Of a stretch of 64,000 nucleotides of DNA, positions 54,591 through 63,961 are shown one piece after another. The stretch is taken from contig NZ_JAIVMC010000004.1 in the NCBI RefSeq assembly GCF_020177265.1, forward strand, positions 1 through 64,000, written 5' to 3'. Source of the DNA: Pseudooceanicola marinus (GTDB lineage Bacteria; Pseudomonadota; Alphaproteobacteria; Rhodobacterales; Rhodobacteraceae). The notes below the pieces were generated by a model. It saw only the letters and a program-made list of their open reading frames with translations, ran no database searches and was not told the origin of the DNA. Position 1 is the stretch's first letter; each line of letters starts with the position of its first letter. The position numbers and the translations under genes are program-made.

Positions 54591-56222
54591 TCAGCCCTCG
54601 CGCAGGCTGCGGCGCAGCTGGAACTTCTGGATCTTGCCCGTCGGGGTCTTCGGCAACTCGCCGAAGCGCACGGCCTTCGGCGTCTTGAATCCGGCAAGGT
54701 GGTCGCGGGCATAGGCGATCAGCGCCTCTTCCGTTACCTGCTTGCCATCCTTCAACTCGACGAAGGCACAGGGCACCTCGCCCCATTTCTCGTCCGGCAT
54801 GGCGACCACCGCACAGAGCATCACCGCCGGGTGGGCCATCAGCACGCCCTCGACCTCGACGGAGGAGATGTTCTCACCCCCCGAAATGATGATGTCCTTC
54901 GCCCGGTCGGAGATCTGCAGGTAGTTGTCAGGGTGCTGGATCCCGATGTCGCCGGTGTGGAACCAGCCGCCGGCAAAGGCCCGTTCGGTGGCGCGGGGGT
55001 TCTTCAGGTAGCCCTTCATCACCGAATTGCCGCGAATGGCGATCTCCCCCTGGGTCTTGCCGTCGCGCGGCAGGATCTCTCCGTCCTCGCCCATCAGGAC
55101 CGTTTCATCGACCGAAGGCAGGGGGACGCCCTGGCGCGCCTTGCGCGCGGCACGGTCGGCCTGCGACAGGGCGCCGTCGCGGTCCTCGTCCCAGGTGCAG
55201 AGCGAAATGGCGCCGTAGGTCTCGGTCAGGCCGAAGACCTGCGTCACCTCGAAGCCCATGGGCTCCAGCGCGCCCAGGGTGGCGGCGGCGGGAGGCGCGC
55301 CGGCGGTCATCACCTGCACCACGTGATCCAGCGGGCGGCGCTCTTCCTCCGGGGCGTTGACCAGCAGCGACAGCACGATGGGCGCGCCGCCGAAATGGGT
55401 CACCCCCTCATCCGCCAGGGCGTCGAAGATATTGGCGGCGCTGATGTCGCGGATGCAGTGCATGCAGCCGCCGAGTTGCGGTAGCAGCCAGGGTTTCGAC
55501 CAGCCGTTGCAGTGGAAGAAGGGCACCACGCCCAGATAGCGCAGGTACAGCGGCATCCCCCAGCCGGTGGCATAGCCGAGCGCGTTCATATGCGCCCCGC
55601 GATGGGAATAGACCACGCCCTTGGGCCGTCCGGTGGTGCCTGAGGTGTAGTTGAGCGCGATGCTCTCCCATTCGTCGCCCGGCATGATCCAGTCGAAGTC
55701 GGGATCGCCCGAGGCCAGGAAATCCTCGTATTCCATGTAGTCGCCGAAGGGCCGCACCCCGGCCTGACGGTCGGCCACCTCGATCACCAGGGGCGCCTCG
55801 TCGCGGTCCATGTCCTCGATCGCATCGGCCAGCACCGGGATCAGCTGCGGATCGCAGAGCACCACCTTGGCGCCGCCGTGGTCCAGGATGTAGCTGATGG
55901 TCTGACTTTCCAGCCGGGTGTTGATCGTGTTCAGCACCGCGCCACAGGCGGGCACCCCGAAATGCGCCTCGGCATGGGCAGGAACGTTCGGGAGAAGCGT
56001 GGCCACCACGTCTCCGGGCTGCACGCCAGCCCCTGCCAATGCCGAGGCCAGCCGCGTGGCCCGTTCATGGTATTCGGCGAATGTCTTGCGGAAGGTGCCG
56101 TAGACCAGCCCCTCGCGGTCGGGCCAGATCGTCGCGGCGCGCTTGAGATTGTTCAGCGGGGTGAGGGGGGCGAAGTTCGCCTCGCAACGCCCGAGCCCGG
56201 TTTCGTCGGCCATCCAGCCCAT
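54591..56222 (-). CDS. acyl-CoA synthetase (AMP-forming)
   Basis: A 543-residue ANL-superfamily ligase that activates a carboxylic acid as acyl-AMP and then acyl-CoA. The P-loop-like ALNYTSGTTGRPKGVVYSHRG and the hinge LQISDRAKDIIISGGENISS are clear. The catalytic lysine lies in TPTGKIQKFQLR. The sequence fits medium-chain/plant AAE-like acyl-activating enzymes. A methylthiopropionate ligase (DmdB-type) is possible for a marine bacterium but not favoured by anything specific here. The substrate is unassigned. Confidence 0.9.
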   Translation of the reverse strand: MGWMADETGLGRCEANFAPLTPLNNLKRAATIWPDREGLVYGTFRKTFAEYHERATRLASALAGAGVQPGDVVATLLPNVPAHAEAHFGVPACGAVLNTINTRLESQTISYILDHGGAKVVLCDPQLIPVLADAIEDMDRDEAPLVIEVADRQAGVRPFGDYMEYEDFLASGDPDFDWIMPGDEWESIALNYTSGTTGRPKGVVYSHRGAHMNALGYATGWGMPLYLRYLGVVPFFHCNGWSKPWLLPQLGGCMHCIRDISAANIFDALADEGVTHFGGAPIVLSLLVNAPEEERRPLDHVVQVMTAGAPPAAATLGALEPMGFEVTQVFGLTETYGAISLCTWDEDRDGALSQADRAARKARQGVPLPSVDETVLMGEDGEILPRDGKTQGEIAIRGNSVMKGYLKNPRATERAFAGGWFHTGDIGIQHPDNYLQISDRAKDIIISGGENISSVEVEGVLMAHPAVMLCAVVAMPDEKWGEVPCAFVELKDGKQVTEEALIAYARDHLAGFKTPKAVRFGELPKTPTGKIQKFQLRRSLREG

Positions 56223-56327
56223 GTGTCTTCCCTTCGTCTTCGGTGCATCTTGCGGATTTTCTGCACCTGCGAAGGTACGCCTCAGGGATCTGGCGTCAAA
56301 TGGATGGCCGGCCGGCCGGTGGCGCGG

Positions 56328-57746
56328 TCAGGCCAGCAGCAGCACCCAGGCGGTCAACGCCACGCCGAGGATCAGCATGTAGGGGCCGTTCCAGCGGTGG
56401 CTGACCTCCAGCGGGTCCGCGTCGCCCAGGCGGGCGGTCAGCATCACCGAGGCGGTGAAGGGCGAGGTGGCGCCGGCCATGGCCCAGCCCCCGGTGAAGG
56501 CCAGGACCATCGGCACGGGGGAGATCCCCAGGGCCTCGGGCGTTGGCAGCAGCGGGCCGAACAGCGACACGAAGAGGATCGGGTTCATGCCGATCTGTCC
56601 GCCCAGCGGGATCAGCCAGATCGGCAGCACCAGCACCAGCCAGACCGGCAGGGCGCTCATGTCGAAGCCGGTGGCGGCGACCAGCGGCGCCAGCAGCGTG
56701 CCTGCGCCGGTCCCCAGGAACCCCGCCATGGTCAGCAGCACGATTTCCGATCGCAGGGCCGGCAGTTCGGAGAAGAGGAAGGCGCCGGAATGTTCGGCCA
56801 GGTAGCCGCCCCGCCGCCCTGCGGGCCCCATGCGCCACAACCAGATCGCCGCGACCAGAGGGACCACGGCCAGCACGATGCGCGAGGCGGGCAGCCCGGT
56901 CAGCAGGTGCACGGCCGAGACGGGCAGGGCGATCAGCGCCAGCAGGGCCAGCACCGGCAGAAGCACCCGGGGGCCGCCGCTGTCCGCCGGATCGGCGCGC
57001 GTCGGCACCTGTCCGGGGCGCAGCTTCGGCTTGTAGATCCGGTCGATGGTCCAGCCGATCCCGGTCATCAGGGCCGCCGAAACCAGCGAGGGCAGGACGA
57101 CGCTGCCCCAGGTCGCGCCGGGAATCACGGTGGTCGAGATCACCACGGCCAGGGCCAGGGGCGACCAGACCAGCGAGGCGGCAAACCCGCGATGCACCGC
57201 CAGCAGCATGCGCCGGGTGCGGATGCGGGCGATCTCCGGGTCCGGCTCCGACCGGGCAGAGCTGCGCGCCATGGTCCCCAGCAGGGAGATCGATCCGTAG
57301 TTCAGAACCAATGCGAAGACCTGCGCCCCCAGCGTCAGCGCGGTGTAGCGCCGTCCGGGGGGCTGCTGCGCCAGGTAGACCGCGGCGCGGGTGATGCTGT
57401 CGGACAGTTCGGCGGCGTGGCGCAGGGTGGCCAGGGCACAGAAGAAGGCGAGGATGAAGCTGGCCTGGGCCAGCGAGGCGGCCAGCACCTCGCCCGCATG
57501 GGGCGCGGCGATCACCGCATAGATGGCCAGCGCGGCGCCCAGCAGGACGAAGACCTGCCGCCCCGCGCGCACCGTGGGCGTCATCCACAGGATCGCCGCC
57601 AGCGTGCCGCCCTCGGCCAGCCAGTCGGCCCCTCTCCAGCCGGTGAAGGCGCTGAGTATGACCCCCAGAACGGCCAGGCACAGCAGGCCCCCGGTGATGC
57701 GGTCGTGGCGGGGGCTGGCGGTCAGGTGGGGGATGCGGAGGGTCAT
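56328..57746 (-). CDS. multi-pass membrane transporter, unrecognised family
   Basis: A 472-residue protein with about eleven hydrophobic helices. Internal features are SLLGTMARSSARSEPDPEIARIR (a cytoplasmic loop), GGQIGMNPILFVSLFGPLLP and TGGWAMAGATSPFTASVMLT. The last two are Gly/Ser/Pro-rich segments of the kind found in ion-transporter (IT) superfamily hairpins, so an anion or dicarboxylate carrier is possible. I cannot name the family. ATG 57746 has an AAAGG site; the longer in-frame reading to 58019 is not membrane-like. It diverges from cnoX. Confidence 0.72.
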   Translation of the reverse strand: MTLRIPHLTASPRHDRITGGLLCLAVLGVILSAFTGWRGADWLAEGGTLAAILWMTPTVRAGRQVFVLLGAALAIYAVIAAPHAGEVLAASLAQASFILAFFCALATLRHAAELSDSITRAAVYLAQQPPGRRYTALTLGAQVFALVLNYGSISLLGTMARSSARSEPDPEIARIRTRRMLLAVHRGFAASLVWSPLALAVVISTTVIPGATWGSVVLPSLVSAALMTGIGWTIDRIYKPKLRPGQVPTRADPADSGGPRVLLPVLALLALIALPVSAVHLLTGLPASRIVLAVVPLVAAIWLWRMGPAGRRGGYLAEHSGAFLFSELPALRSEIVLLTMAGFLGTGAGTLLAPLVAATGFDMSALPVWLVLVLPIWLIPLGGQIGMNPILFVSLFGPLLPTPEALGISPVPMVLAFTGGWAMAGATSPFTASVMLTARLGDADPLEVSHRWNGPYMLILGVALTAWVLLLA

Positions 57747-57943
57747 GGCGGGCCTTTCGTGGCGCCAGTTAGCGGCCCGGCCGCGGGGATGGCAAGGGAG
57801 GGGGCGGGTGTCAGGTGCCCTCGCATGGCAGGGCGGCGTGGGGTGCATGGCGGCGCCGCGCGGCGCGCGGGCTGCAAAACCGGGCACCGCCGGATCGGTC
57901 GCGCTGCGGGGGCCCGCGAGCCCGGTCCGCGTCCCTCTGCCGC

Positions 57944-57974
57944 TTGGAAAACACCGGCGAAGGGTCCATATAGG
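57944..57974 (+). promoter_or_regulatory. possible promoter of cnoX
   Basis: TTGGAA (57944-57949) is followed 17 to 19 bases later by CATATAGG (67-74). The TSS would fall about 50 bases before cnoX. Weak support from consensus only. Confidence 0.3.
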
Positions 57975-58033
57975 CGGCAAGCAGGCGCACGGGGACGTGC
58001 GCGGGACGAGATACAGCACCAGGGGAGCCAGCC

Positions 58034-58954
58034 ATGATCGAGCTCGGAACCGGCCAGAACACCGATGCGCCCAAGGGCGATTACGTCAAGGATGTCAGCG
58101 AAGCGACCTTCATGCAGGACGTGGTCGAGGCCAGCCAGGAAGTGCCGGTCATCGTCGATTTCTGGGCGCCCTGGTGTGGCCCCTGCAAGACTCTGGGCCC
58201 GGCGCTGGAAGAGGCGGTGAACGCCGCCGGCGGCGCGGTGAAGATGGCCAAGGTCAACGTCGACGAAAACCAGATGATCGCCAGCCAGATGCGGGTGCAG
58301 TCGATCCCCACGGTCTACGCCTTCTTCCAGGGCCAGCCGGTCGACGGTTTCCAGGGCGCGCTGCCGCCGTCGGAGGTGAAGACCTTCGTCGACAAGCTGG
58401 TGGCGATGTCGCCGGGGGGCGCCGATGGCGGGCTGGACGATGCGATCGCCGCCGCCGAGGAGATGCTGGCCGAGGGGGCCGCCGCCGACGCGGCCCAGAC
58501 CTTTGCCGCGATCCTGCAGGAAGACCCGGCCAACGCCCCGGCTTACGGCGGGCTGGTGCGTGCCCACCTGGCGCTGGACGAGGTCGAGCAGGCCGAGGCG
58601 ATCCTGAACGGCGCGCCGGCCGAGATCAGCACCGCGCCCGAGCTGGAAGCGGCCCATGCCCAGCTGGAACTGGCCAAGCAGGCCGCTGAAGCCGGCCCCG
58701 TGGCCGAGCTTCAGGCCAAGGTCGAGGCCAATCCCGACGATCACCAGGCGCGCTTCGACCTGGCCCAGGCGCTTTACGCCTCGGGGCAGGTGCAGGAGGC
58801 CGTGGACCAGCTGCTGGAGCTGTTCCGCCGCGACCGGGAATGGAACGACGCCGCCGCCAAGCAGCAGCTGTTCACCATCTTCGACGCGCTGAAGCCACAG
58901 GACCCGATCGTCCTCGCGGGACGCCGCAAACTGTCGTCGATGATTTTCGCCTGA
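58034..58954 (+). CDS. cnoX: thioredoxin-TPR chaperedoxin (CnoX/YbbN-like)
   Basis: A 306-residue protein with an N-terminal thioredoxin domain (about 20-125) and C-terminal TPR-like helices (about 135-300), the layout of YbbN/CnoX. CnoX holds oxidised proteins for GroEL. Here the active site is WCGPC (Cys48, Cys51), so a reducing or oxidoreductase activity is kept, whereas E. coli YbbN has lost one cysteine. It leads a set with a Lon N-terminal-domain gene and a Trm112-like gene, a common order in alphaproteobacteria. Confidence 0.92.
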   Translation: MIELGTGQNTDAPKGDYVKDVSEATFMQDVVEASQEVPVIVDFWAPWCGPCKTLGPALEEAVNAAGGAVKMAKVNVDENQMIASQMRVQSIPTVYAFFQGQPVDGFQGALPPSEVKTFVDKLVAMSPGGADGGLDDAIAAAEEMLAEGAAADAAQTFAAILQEDPANAPAYGGLVRAHLALDEVEQAEAILNGAPAEISTAPELEAAHAQLELAKQAAEAGPVAELQAKVEANPDDHQARFDLAQALYASGQVQEAVDQLLELFRRDREWNDAAAKQQLFTIFDALKPQDPIVLAGRRKLSSMIFA

Positions 58955-58973
58955 CGGGCTTTCCGGGTGCGCC

Positions 58974-59639
58974 ATGCGGTCTAGCTTCTATCAGATGATG
59001 ACGCCCGCTGACCTGCCCGACGTGATTCCCGTCTTTCCCCTGCCTGGCGCGTTGCTTCTGCCGCGCGCCCGGCTGCCGCTGCATCTGTTCGAGCCGCGCT
59101 ACCTGGCGATGTTCGAGGATGTGCTGAAGACACCGCATCGCCTGATCGGGATGATCCAGCCCAACGAGATGGCCGGCGAGGGTCAGCATGGGCTGCACCG
59201 CATCGGCTGTGCGGGCCGGGTCACCCAGTTCTCGGAAACCGAGGACGGGCGCTACATGATCACTCTGACCGGCATCTCGCGCTACCGCATGGGGGATGAG
59301 GTCACCGGGTTCACCCCCTACAGGCGGTTTTCGGTCGACTGGGCCGGGTTTGAACACGACCTGGCGCCCAGTGACAGTGACCCCGATTTCCGCCGCGATG
59401 CCTTCATGCCGCTGCTGTCGCGCTACTTCGAAGATCAGGGCCTGTCGACCGATTGGGAGACGCTGAAGGAAGCGGATGACGAATTGCTCATCAACTCCTT
59501 GTCCATGCTCCTGAATTTCTCCAATGATGAGAAACAGGCGCTGCTGGAGGCGCCCTCGCTGACAACACGCCGCGAAACGCTTGTGACACTACTGGAATAT
59601 GCACTGCGCGGCGGAGACGGACAGGAATTGCTGCAATGA
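58974..59639 (+). CDS. Lon N-terminal (substrate-binding) domain protein
   Basis: A 221-residue stand-alone LON substrate-binding (PUA-like) domain without the ATPase or protease parts of Lon. [26 protein letters not shown] is the family's N-terminal signature. It may recruit proteins for quality control, consistent with its place after cnoX, but no function is established. ATG 58974 is the first start; an alternative is Met8 at 58995. The stop overlaps the next gene (ATGA). Confidence 0.9.
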   Translation: MRSSFYQMMTPADLPDVIPVFPLPGALLLPRARLPLHLFEPRYLAMFEDVLKTPHRLIGMIQPNEMAGEGQHGLHRIGCAGRVTQFSETEDGRYMITLTGISRYRMGDEVTGFTPYRRFSVDWAGFEHDLAPSDSDPDFRRDAFMPLLSRYFEDQGLSTDWETLKEADDELLINSLSMLLNFSNDEKQALLEAPSLTTRRETLVTLLEYALRGGDGQELLQ

Positions 59640-59842
59640 CCGATACCCCCGAGGCCCCCGCGCCCGCCCAGCCCCTTTTCGACCGCCGCATGCTGGAGGC
59701 GCTGGTCTGTCCGCAGAGCCATGCGACGCTGCGCTACGACGCTGAGGCAGATGAGCTGATTTCCGACGCGGCCGGCCTGGCCTTCCCGATCCGCAACGGC
59801 ATCCCGGTGATGCTGGTGGACGAGGCGCGCCGGCTGGACTGA
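59636..59842 (+). CDS. Trm112-family protein
   Basis: A 68-residue zinc-ribbon-like protein of the Trm112/YcaR type: [40 protein letters not shown]. Only one cysteine remains of the four that bind zinc in eukaryotic Trm112, which is usual in bacteria. Bacterial members can activate methyltransferases. It overlaps the Lon-domain gene by 4 bases and ends the operon. Confidence 0.92.
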   Translation: MTDTPEAPAPAQPLFDRRMLEALVCPQSHATLRYDAEADELISDAAGLAFPIRNGIPVMLVDEARRLD

Positions 59843-59874
59843 CCGCCGCCGCGGCTGTCGGCCCCTGGAAACAA

Positions 59875-59910
59875 CAAGGCCCCGTTGCCGATGGCAGCGG
59901 GGCCTCTTGT
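59875..59910. terminator. bidirectional terminator between Trm112 and the UbiH-type gene
   Basis: ACAAGGCCCCG and CGGGGCCTcTTGT pair (one mismatch) around an inner TTGCC/GGCAG stem, with T-rich ends on both strands (CTCTTGTT and TTGTTGTTTCC). It suits two convergent operons. Confidence 0.75.
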
Positions 59911-59948
59911 TCCTGCGGCAGGGACAGGATCGTTGCCCCGCCCGGGGC

Positions 59949-61175
59949 TCAGCGCATGAGGTCGGGCAGATCGCCGGTCAGGCCCGCCGCCTCGCGGATG
60001 AAGGTGCGGCGCAGGCCGGGCATCCGGTTGACCAGCCCCAGGCCGAGGTCGCGGCCGGCGCGCAAGAGCGGGTTGTCATTGGAAAACAGCTTGTTCGTCA
60101 GATCCGTGGCCATCGCCAGGCTGGCGGTGTCGAAGCGGCGCCATTCCTCGTAGCGTTTCAGCACGTCCAGCGCGCCGATGTCCTCGCCCCGGTCCTTCGC
60201 CTCGGTCAGCACCTGCGCCAGGGCGCCCACATCGCGCAACCCCGCGTTCAGGCCCTGGCCCGCGATCGGGTGCATGCCATGGGCCGCATCACCGACAAGC
60301 GCCAGGCGCCAGCCGGCGAATTCCTCGCAGACCGACAGGACCAGCGGGTAGAGGAAGCGCTGCCCTTCGAGGGAAATCTCCCCCAGGAAATCGCCGAAGC
60401 GGGGGCGCAGCGCTTCCAGGTATTCGTTGTCGGGCAGGGCCTGGATGGCCCGGGCGGTGGCGTCCCGTTCGCTCCAGACGATCGACGACCGGTTGCCGGG
60501 CAGCGGCAGGATGGCCAGCGGACCCGGCGGCATGAAGAACTGATGCGCGACGCCGTGGTGCGGTTTTTCGTGGGCGATGGCGCAGACCAGCGCGGTCTGG
60601 CCGTAGCCCCAGCCGTGGCGGCGGATGCCGGCGCGCTGCGCGGTGGCGCTTTTCTTGCCGTCGCAGCCGACAACGACGCGCCCGCGCAGCACTTCGCCGC
60701 TGTCCAGCGTGACCGAGGCGCCATCTGGGCCGGTCTGCTGGTCGGTCACCCGGGTCTCGTTCAGCACGGTGATCTCGGGCCGTTCGGCCATTTCCTCCAG
60801 CAGGGCACGGCGCAAGTAGCGGTCCTCGACCATGTGGCCCATGGGACCTTCCTCGATCTCGGCATGATCGAAATGCAGCCAGAGCGGCGAGGGGCCTTCG
60901 CCCGCGCGGCCATCGCTGACCTTGATGTCCAGCATGGGCTGGCTGTGACCCTCGATCCGGTCCCAGACGCCGATGTTGCGCAGCAGCCGGACGGAGGCCA
61001 GGGCCAGCGCATAGGCGCGCCCGTCGAAAGTGGCATCCTCCATCCGGGCCTTGGGCAGGGCGTCGATGATCGTGCTGGTCAGGCCCGCGCGCGCCGCCGC
61101 CAGGGCCAGGGCGGGGCCGTTCAGCCCGCCGCCCACGATCAGCAGATCGCTGTGACTTTCGCTCGCATCGCTCAT
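59949..61175 (-). CDS. FAD-dependent UbiH/UbiF-type hydroxylase
   Basis: A 408-residue flavoprotein hydroxylase of the UbiH/UbiF/VisC family, acting on the ubiquinone ring. The FAD motifs are LLIVGGGLNGPALAL, RVVVGCDGKKSATA and GDAAHGMHPIAGQGLN. Which ring position is hydroxylated cannot be told from sequence alone. ATG 61175 was preferred to an in-frame start at 61232 because the family begins close to the GxGxxG motif. It diverges from the amidase gene. Confidence 0.93.
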   Translation of the reverse strand: MSDASESHSDLLIVGGGLNGPALALAAARAGLTSTIIDALPKARMEDATFDGRAYALALASVRLLRNIGVWDRIEGHSQPMLDIKVSDGRAGEGPSPLWLHFDHAEIEEGPMGHMVEDRYLRRALLEEMAERPEITVLNETRVTDQQTGPDGASVTLDSGEVLRGRVVVGCDGKKSATAQRAGIRRHGWGYGQTALVCAIAHEKPHHGVAHQFFMPPGPLAILPLPGNRSSIVWSERDATARAIQALPDNEYLEALRPRFGDFLGEISLEGQRFLYPLVLSVCEEFAGWRLALVGDAAHGMHPIAGQGLNAGLRDVGALAQVLTEAKDRGEDIGALDVLKRYEEWRRFDTASLAMATDLTNKLFSNDNPLLRAGRDLGLGLVNRMPGLRRTFIREAAGLTGDLPDLMR

Positions 61176-61281
61176 GGCATCGCCTCTTTTGGTCCTGGGG
61201 CTGAATATGCGCCCCCGGGCGGGATTGTCCATGCGCCCGGCTGCCGCTACCGTCGCGCGGCGGAAAACGGATGAGGGCGAG

Positions 61282-62616
61282 ATGCAGGATTGGCTGTGGA
61301 TGGAAGCGGCGGAGTTGGGCGCGGGGATCGCCCGCGGAGAGATCGACCCGCTGGCCCTGACGGAGGCCTATCTGGCCGCCATCGACGCCCATGCCGAAAC
61401 CTCCCGGATCTACGCCCGCACCACGCCCGATCGTGCTTGGGCCGAGGCCCGCGCGGCCAGCCTGCGGGCGCAGAACGGCACGCGGTTGCACCCGCTGGAC
61501 GGGGTGCCGGTCAGCTGGAAGGACCTGTTCGACAGCGCCGGCGTTGCGACCGAGGCGGGCAGCGCCCTGTTGGCCGGGCGTGTGCCCGAGGAGGACGCCC
61601 GGGTGTTGCGCAACGCTACCCAGGCCGGGCTGGTCTGCCTGGGCAAGACGCATATGTCGGAACTGGCCTTTTCGGGCATCGGGCTGAACCCGATCACCGC
61701 GACCTCGCCCAACGTCAACAATCCCAATTGGGTGCCGGGCGGGTCGTCGTCGGGTGCGGCGGCCTCGGTCGCCTTCGGGCTGGCGGCGGGGGGGATCGGG
61801 TCGGACACCGGCGGGTCGGTGCGAATCCCGTCTGCCTGGAACAACCTGGTGGGGCTGAAGACCACCAGCGGCCGGATCAGCCTGGACGGGGTGGTGCCGC
61901 TGGCGAAACGGTTCGACACCGTGGGGCCGCTGGCGCGGTCAGTGCGCGATGCGGTACTGCTGCTGTCGGCGGTGGAAGGACGCCCGGCGCCGGATCTGAC
62001 CGGCGCCAGCCTGAAGGGCCTGCGCCTGGCGACGCTGGAAACCCATGTGCTCGACGACATACGCCCCGAACCCCTGGCCGCCTACCGCCACGCGCTGGAG
62101 GTGTTGGCGGAGGCGGGCGCCGAGATCGTGGCGGTCACCGCGCCGGAATACGACGCCGTGGCGCCGCTGGCCGCCAAACTGTTCGCGCCCGAGGCCTATG
62201 GCCTGTGGGGCGAGGTGATCGAGGCCGCGCCCGAAAAGATGTTCCCCGAGATCCTCGAACGGTTCCGCGGCGGCGCTTCGGTCAGCGCGCCGGATTACGT
62301 CGCCGCCTGGGAGGCGGTGTACCAGGCGCGCGCGGCCTGGAACGCCCGCATGGGCGCCTATGATGCGGTCCTGATGCCGACCTCGCCCATCCTGCCGCCC
62401 GATGCCGCGCGGATGATGGAGGACCACGCCTATTACGTGACCGAGAATCTGCTGGCCCTGCGCAATACCCGGGTGGGCAACATGATGGGCCTGCCGGGCT
62501 ATTCCCTGCCCACGGGCACCCCCGCCTGCGGGCTGATGCTGCTGGGTCGGCCCATGGGCGAAGAGGCCCTGTCGCGCGTGGCCCATGCGGCCGAGGTGGC
62601 GCTGCGCGCCGCCTGA
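61282..62616 (+). CDS. amidase signature family protein
   Basis: A 444-residue amidase-signature hydrolase. The Lys80, Ser155-157 and Ser179 residues in VSWKDLF, GGSSSGAAA and GSDTGGSVRIPSA form the Ser-cisSer-Lys triad. It resembles GatA-like amidases but lacks GatB/GatC neighbours, so a free-standing amide hydrolase is likely. The substrate is unknown. ATG 61282 has a GAGGGCGAG site; the in-frame reading back to 61174 overlaps the divergent UbiH-type start. Confidence 0.9.
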   Translation: MQDWLWMEAAELGAGIARGEIDPLALTEAYLAAIDAHAETSRIYARTTPDRAWAEARAASLRAQNGTRLHPLDGVPVSWKDLFDSAGVATEAGSALLAGRVPEEDARVLRNATQAGLVCLGKTHMSELAFSGIGLNPITATSPNVNNPNWVPGGSSSGAAASVAFGLAAGGIGSDTGGSVRIPSAWNNLVGLKTTSGRISLDGVVPLAKRFDTVGPLARSVRDAVLLLSAVEGRPAPDLTGASLKGLRLATLETHVLDDIRPEPLAAYRHALEVLAEAGAEIVAVTAPEYDAVAPLAAKLFAPEAYGLWGEVIEAAPEKMFPEILERFRGGASVSAPDYVAAWEAVYQARAAWNARMGAYDAVLMPTSPILPPDAARMMEDHAYYVTENLLALRNTRVGNMMGLPGYSLPTGTPACGLMLLGRPMGEEALSRVAHAAEVALRAA

Positions 62617-62770
62617 GGCGGTGCGCGGGGCCGCTTTCCCGGGGCCGCGCGGTGTTTCGATGCAACATCGCTGTGGCCAAAGGGCAAGAGCGCTGGACGT
62701 GTGGCGCGCCAATGGGTTAGTCTGCCGGGATAAACGGGGCGAAACGACCCCGATCCAGAGGCAGTTTTAG

Positions 62771-63949
62771 ATGTTTCCAGAGCGGTTTTCGAACCTTCCG
62801 GAATATGCGTTCCCGCGCCTGCGCGCGTTGCTCGACCATATCGAGCCGGGCGGTGAGGTGACGCATATGACGATCGGAGAGCCCAAGCACCCGTTTCCGG
62901 ACTGGGTGGGTCAGGTGCTGTCCGAGAACGTCGCCGGTTTTGCAAAATACCCCCCCAACGACGGCACGCCCGAGCTGCAGGCGGCGATCACCGACTGGAT
63001 CGCCCGCCGCTATGACGTGCGCATGGACCCCGCCCGCCAAGTGATGCCGCTGAACGGCACCCGCGAGGGGCTTTATAACGTCGCCATGGCCCTGTGCCCG
63101 GAGGAGAAGCGCGGGCAGCGCCCGGTGGTGCTGATCCCCAACCCCTTCTACCAGGTCTACATGATCGCCGCGATTTCCGTGGGTGCCGAGCCGGTCTTCG
63201 TGCCGGCCACCGCCGAGACGGGGCACCTGCCCGACTACGCGGCCCTGCCCGAGGAGGTGCTGAACCGCACCGTCGCGGCCTTTGTCTGTTCCCCGGCCAA
63301 CCCGCAGGGCGCCGTCGCCTCGCCCGCCTATTGGCGCGAGGTCATGGCCCTGGCGGAGAAATGGGATTTCCAGGTCTTCTCCGACGAATGCTATTCCGAG
63401 ATCTGGCGCGACGCGGCGCCCACTGGCGCGTTGGAGATTGCGGCGGAAACCGGGGCCGACCCGGAACGCGTGCTGATCTTCCAGTCGCTGTCGAAACGCT
63501 CGAACCTGCCCGGGCTGCGTTCTGGCTTCGTGGCCGGTGGCCCGCAGTCGATCCGCCGCATCCGCCAGCTGCGCGCCTATGCCGGTGCCCCCCTGCCGCT
63601 GCCCCTGCAACGGGTGGCCGAACGGGTCTGGGCGGATGAGACGCACGTGGACGAGAACCGCGCGCTCTACCAACAGAAATACCAGGCGGCCGATCAGGTT
63701 CTCGGCGGCGTGCCGGGCTACCAGGGACCCGAGGCCGGGTTCTTCCTGTGGCTGCCCGTCGAGGACGGCGAGGCGGCGGCGGTGAAATTGTGGACCGAGA
63801 CCGGCGTGCGGGTTCTGCCCGGCGCCTACCTCAGCCGCGAGACCGAGGCGGGCAACCCCGGTCGCGGCTATATTCGTGTCGCCATGGTGGCGCCGCGCGA
63901 CGACATGGTGACGGGGCTGGAAAAGCTGCGCGCCTGCCTTTGGGATTGA
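62771..63949 (+). CDS. class I/II PLP aminotransferase (DapC-like)
   Basis: A 392-residue aspartate-aminotransferase-fold enzyme. The PLP lysine is Lys242 in FQSLSKRSNLPGLRSG, and SDECYSE contains the pyridine-nitrogen aspartate (205). The sequence resembles succinyldiaminopimelate aminotransferase (DapC) of lysine synthesis, but other amino acid substrates are possible. It precedes a probable ftsK by 12 bases, a pairing I recall from related genomes. Confidence 0.88.
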   Translation: MFPERFSNLPEYAFPRLRALLDHIEPGGEVTHMTIGEPKHPFPDWVGQVLSENVAGFAKYPPNDGTPELQAAITDWIARRYDVRMDPARQVMPLNGTREGLYNVAMALCPEEKRGQRPVVLIPNPFYQVYMIAAISVGAEPVFVPATAETGHLPDYAALPEEVLNRTVAAFVCSPANPQGAVASPAYWREVMALAEKWDFQVFSDECYSEIWRDAAPTGALEIAAETGADPERVLIFQSLSKRSNLPGLRSGFVAGGPQSIRRIRQLRAYAGAPLPLPLQRVAERVWADETHVDENRALYQQKYQAADQVLGGVPGYQGPEAGFFLWLPVEDGEAAAVKLWTETGVRVLPGAYLSRETEAGNPGRGYIRVAMVAPRDDMVTGLEKLRACLWD

Positions 63950-63961
63950 GGAGCGGAGAGA

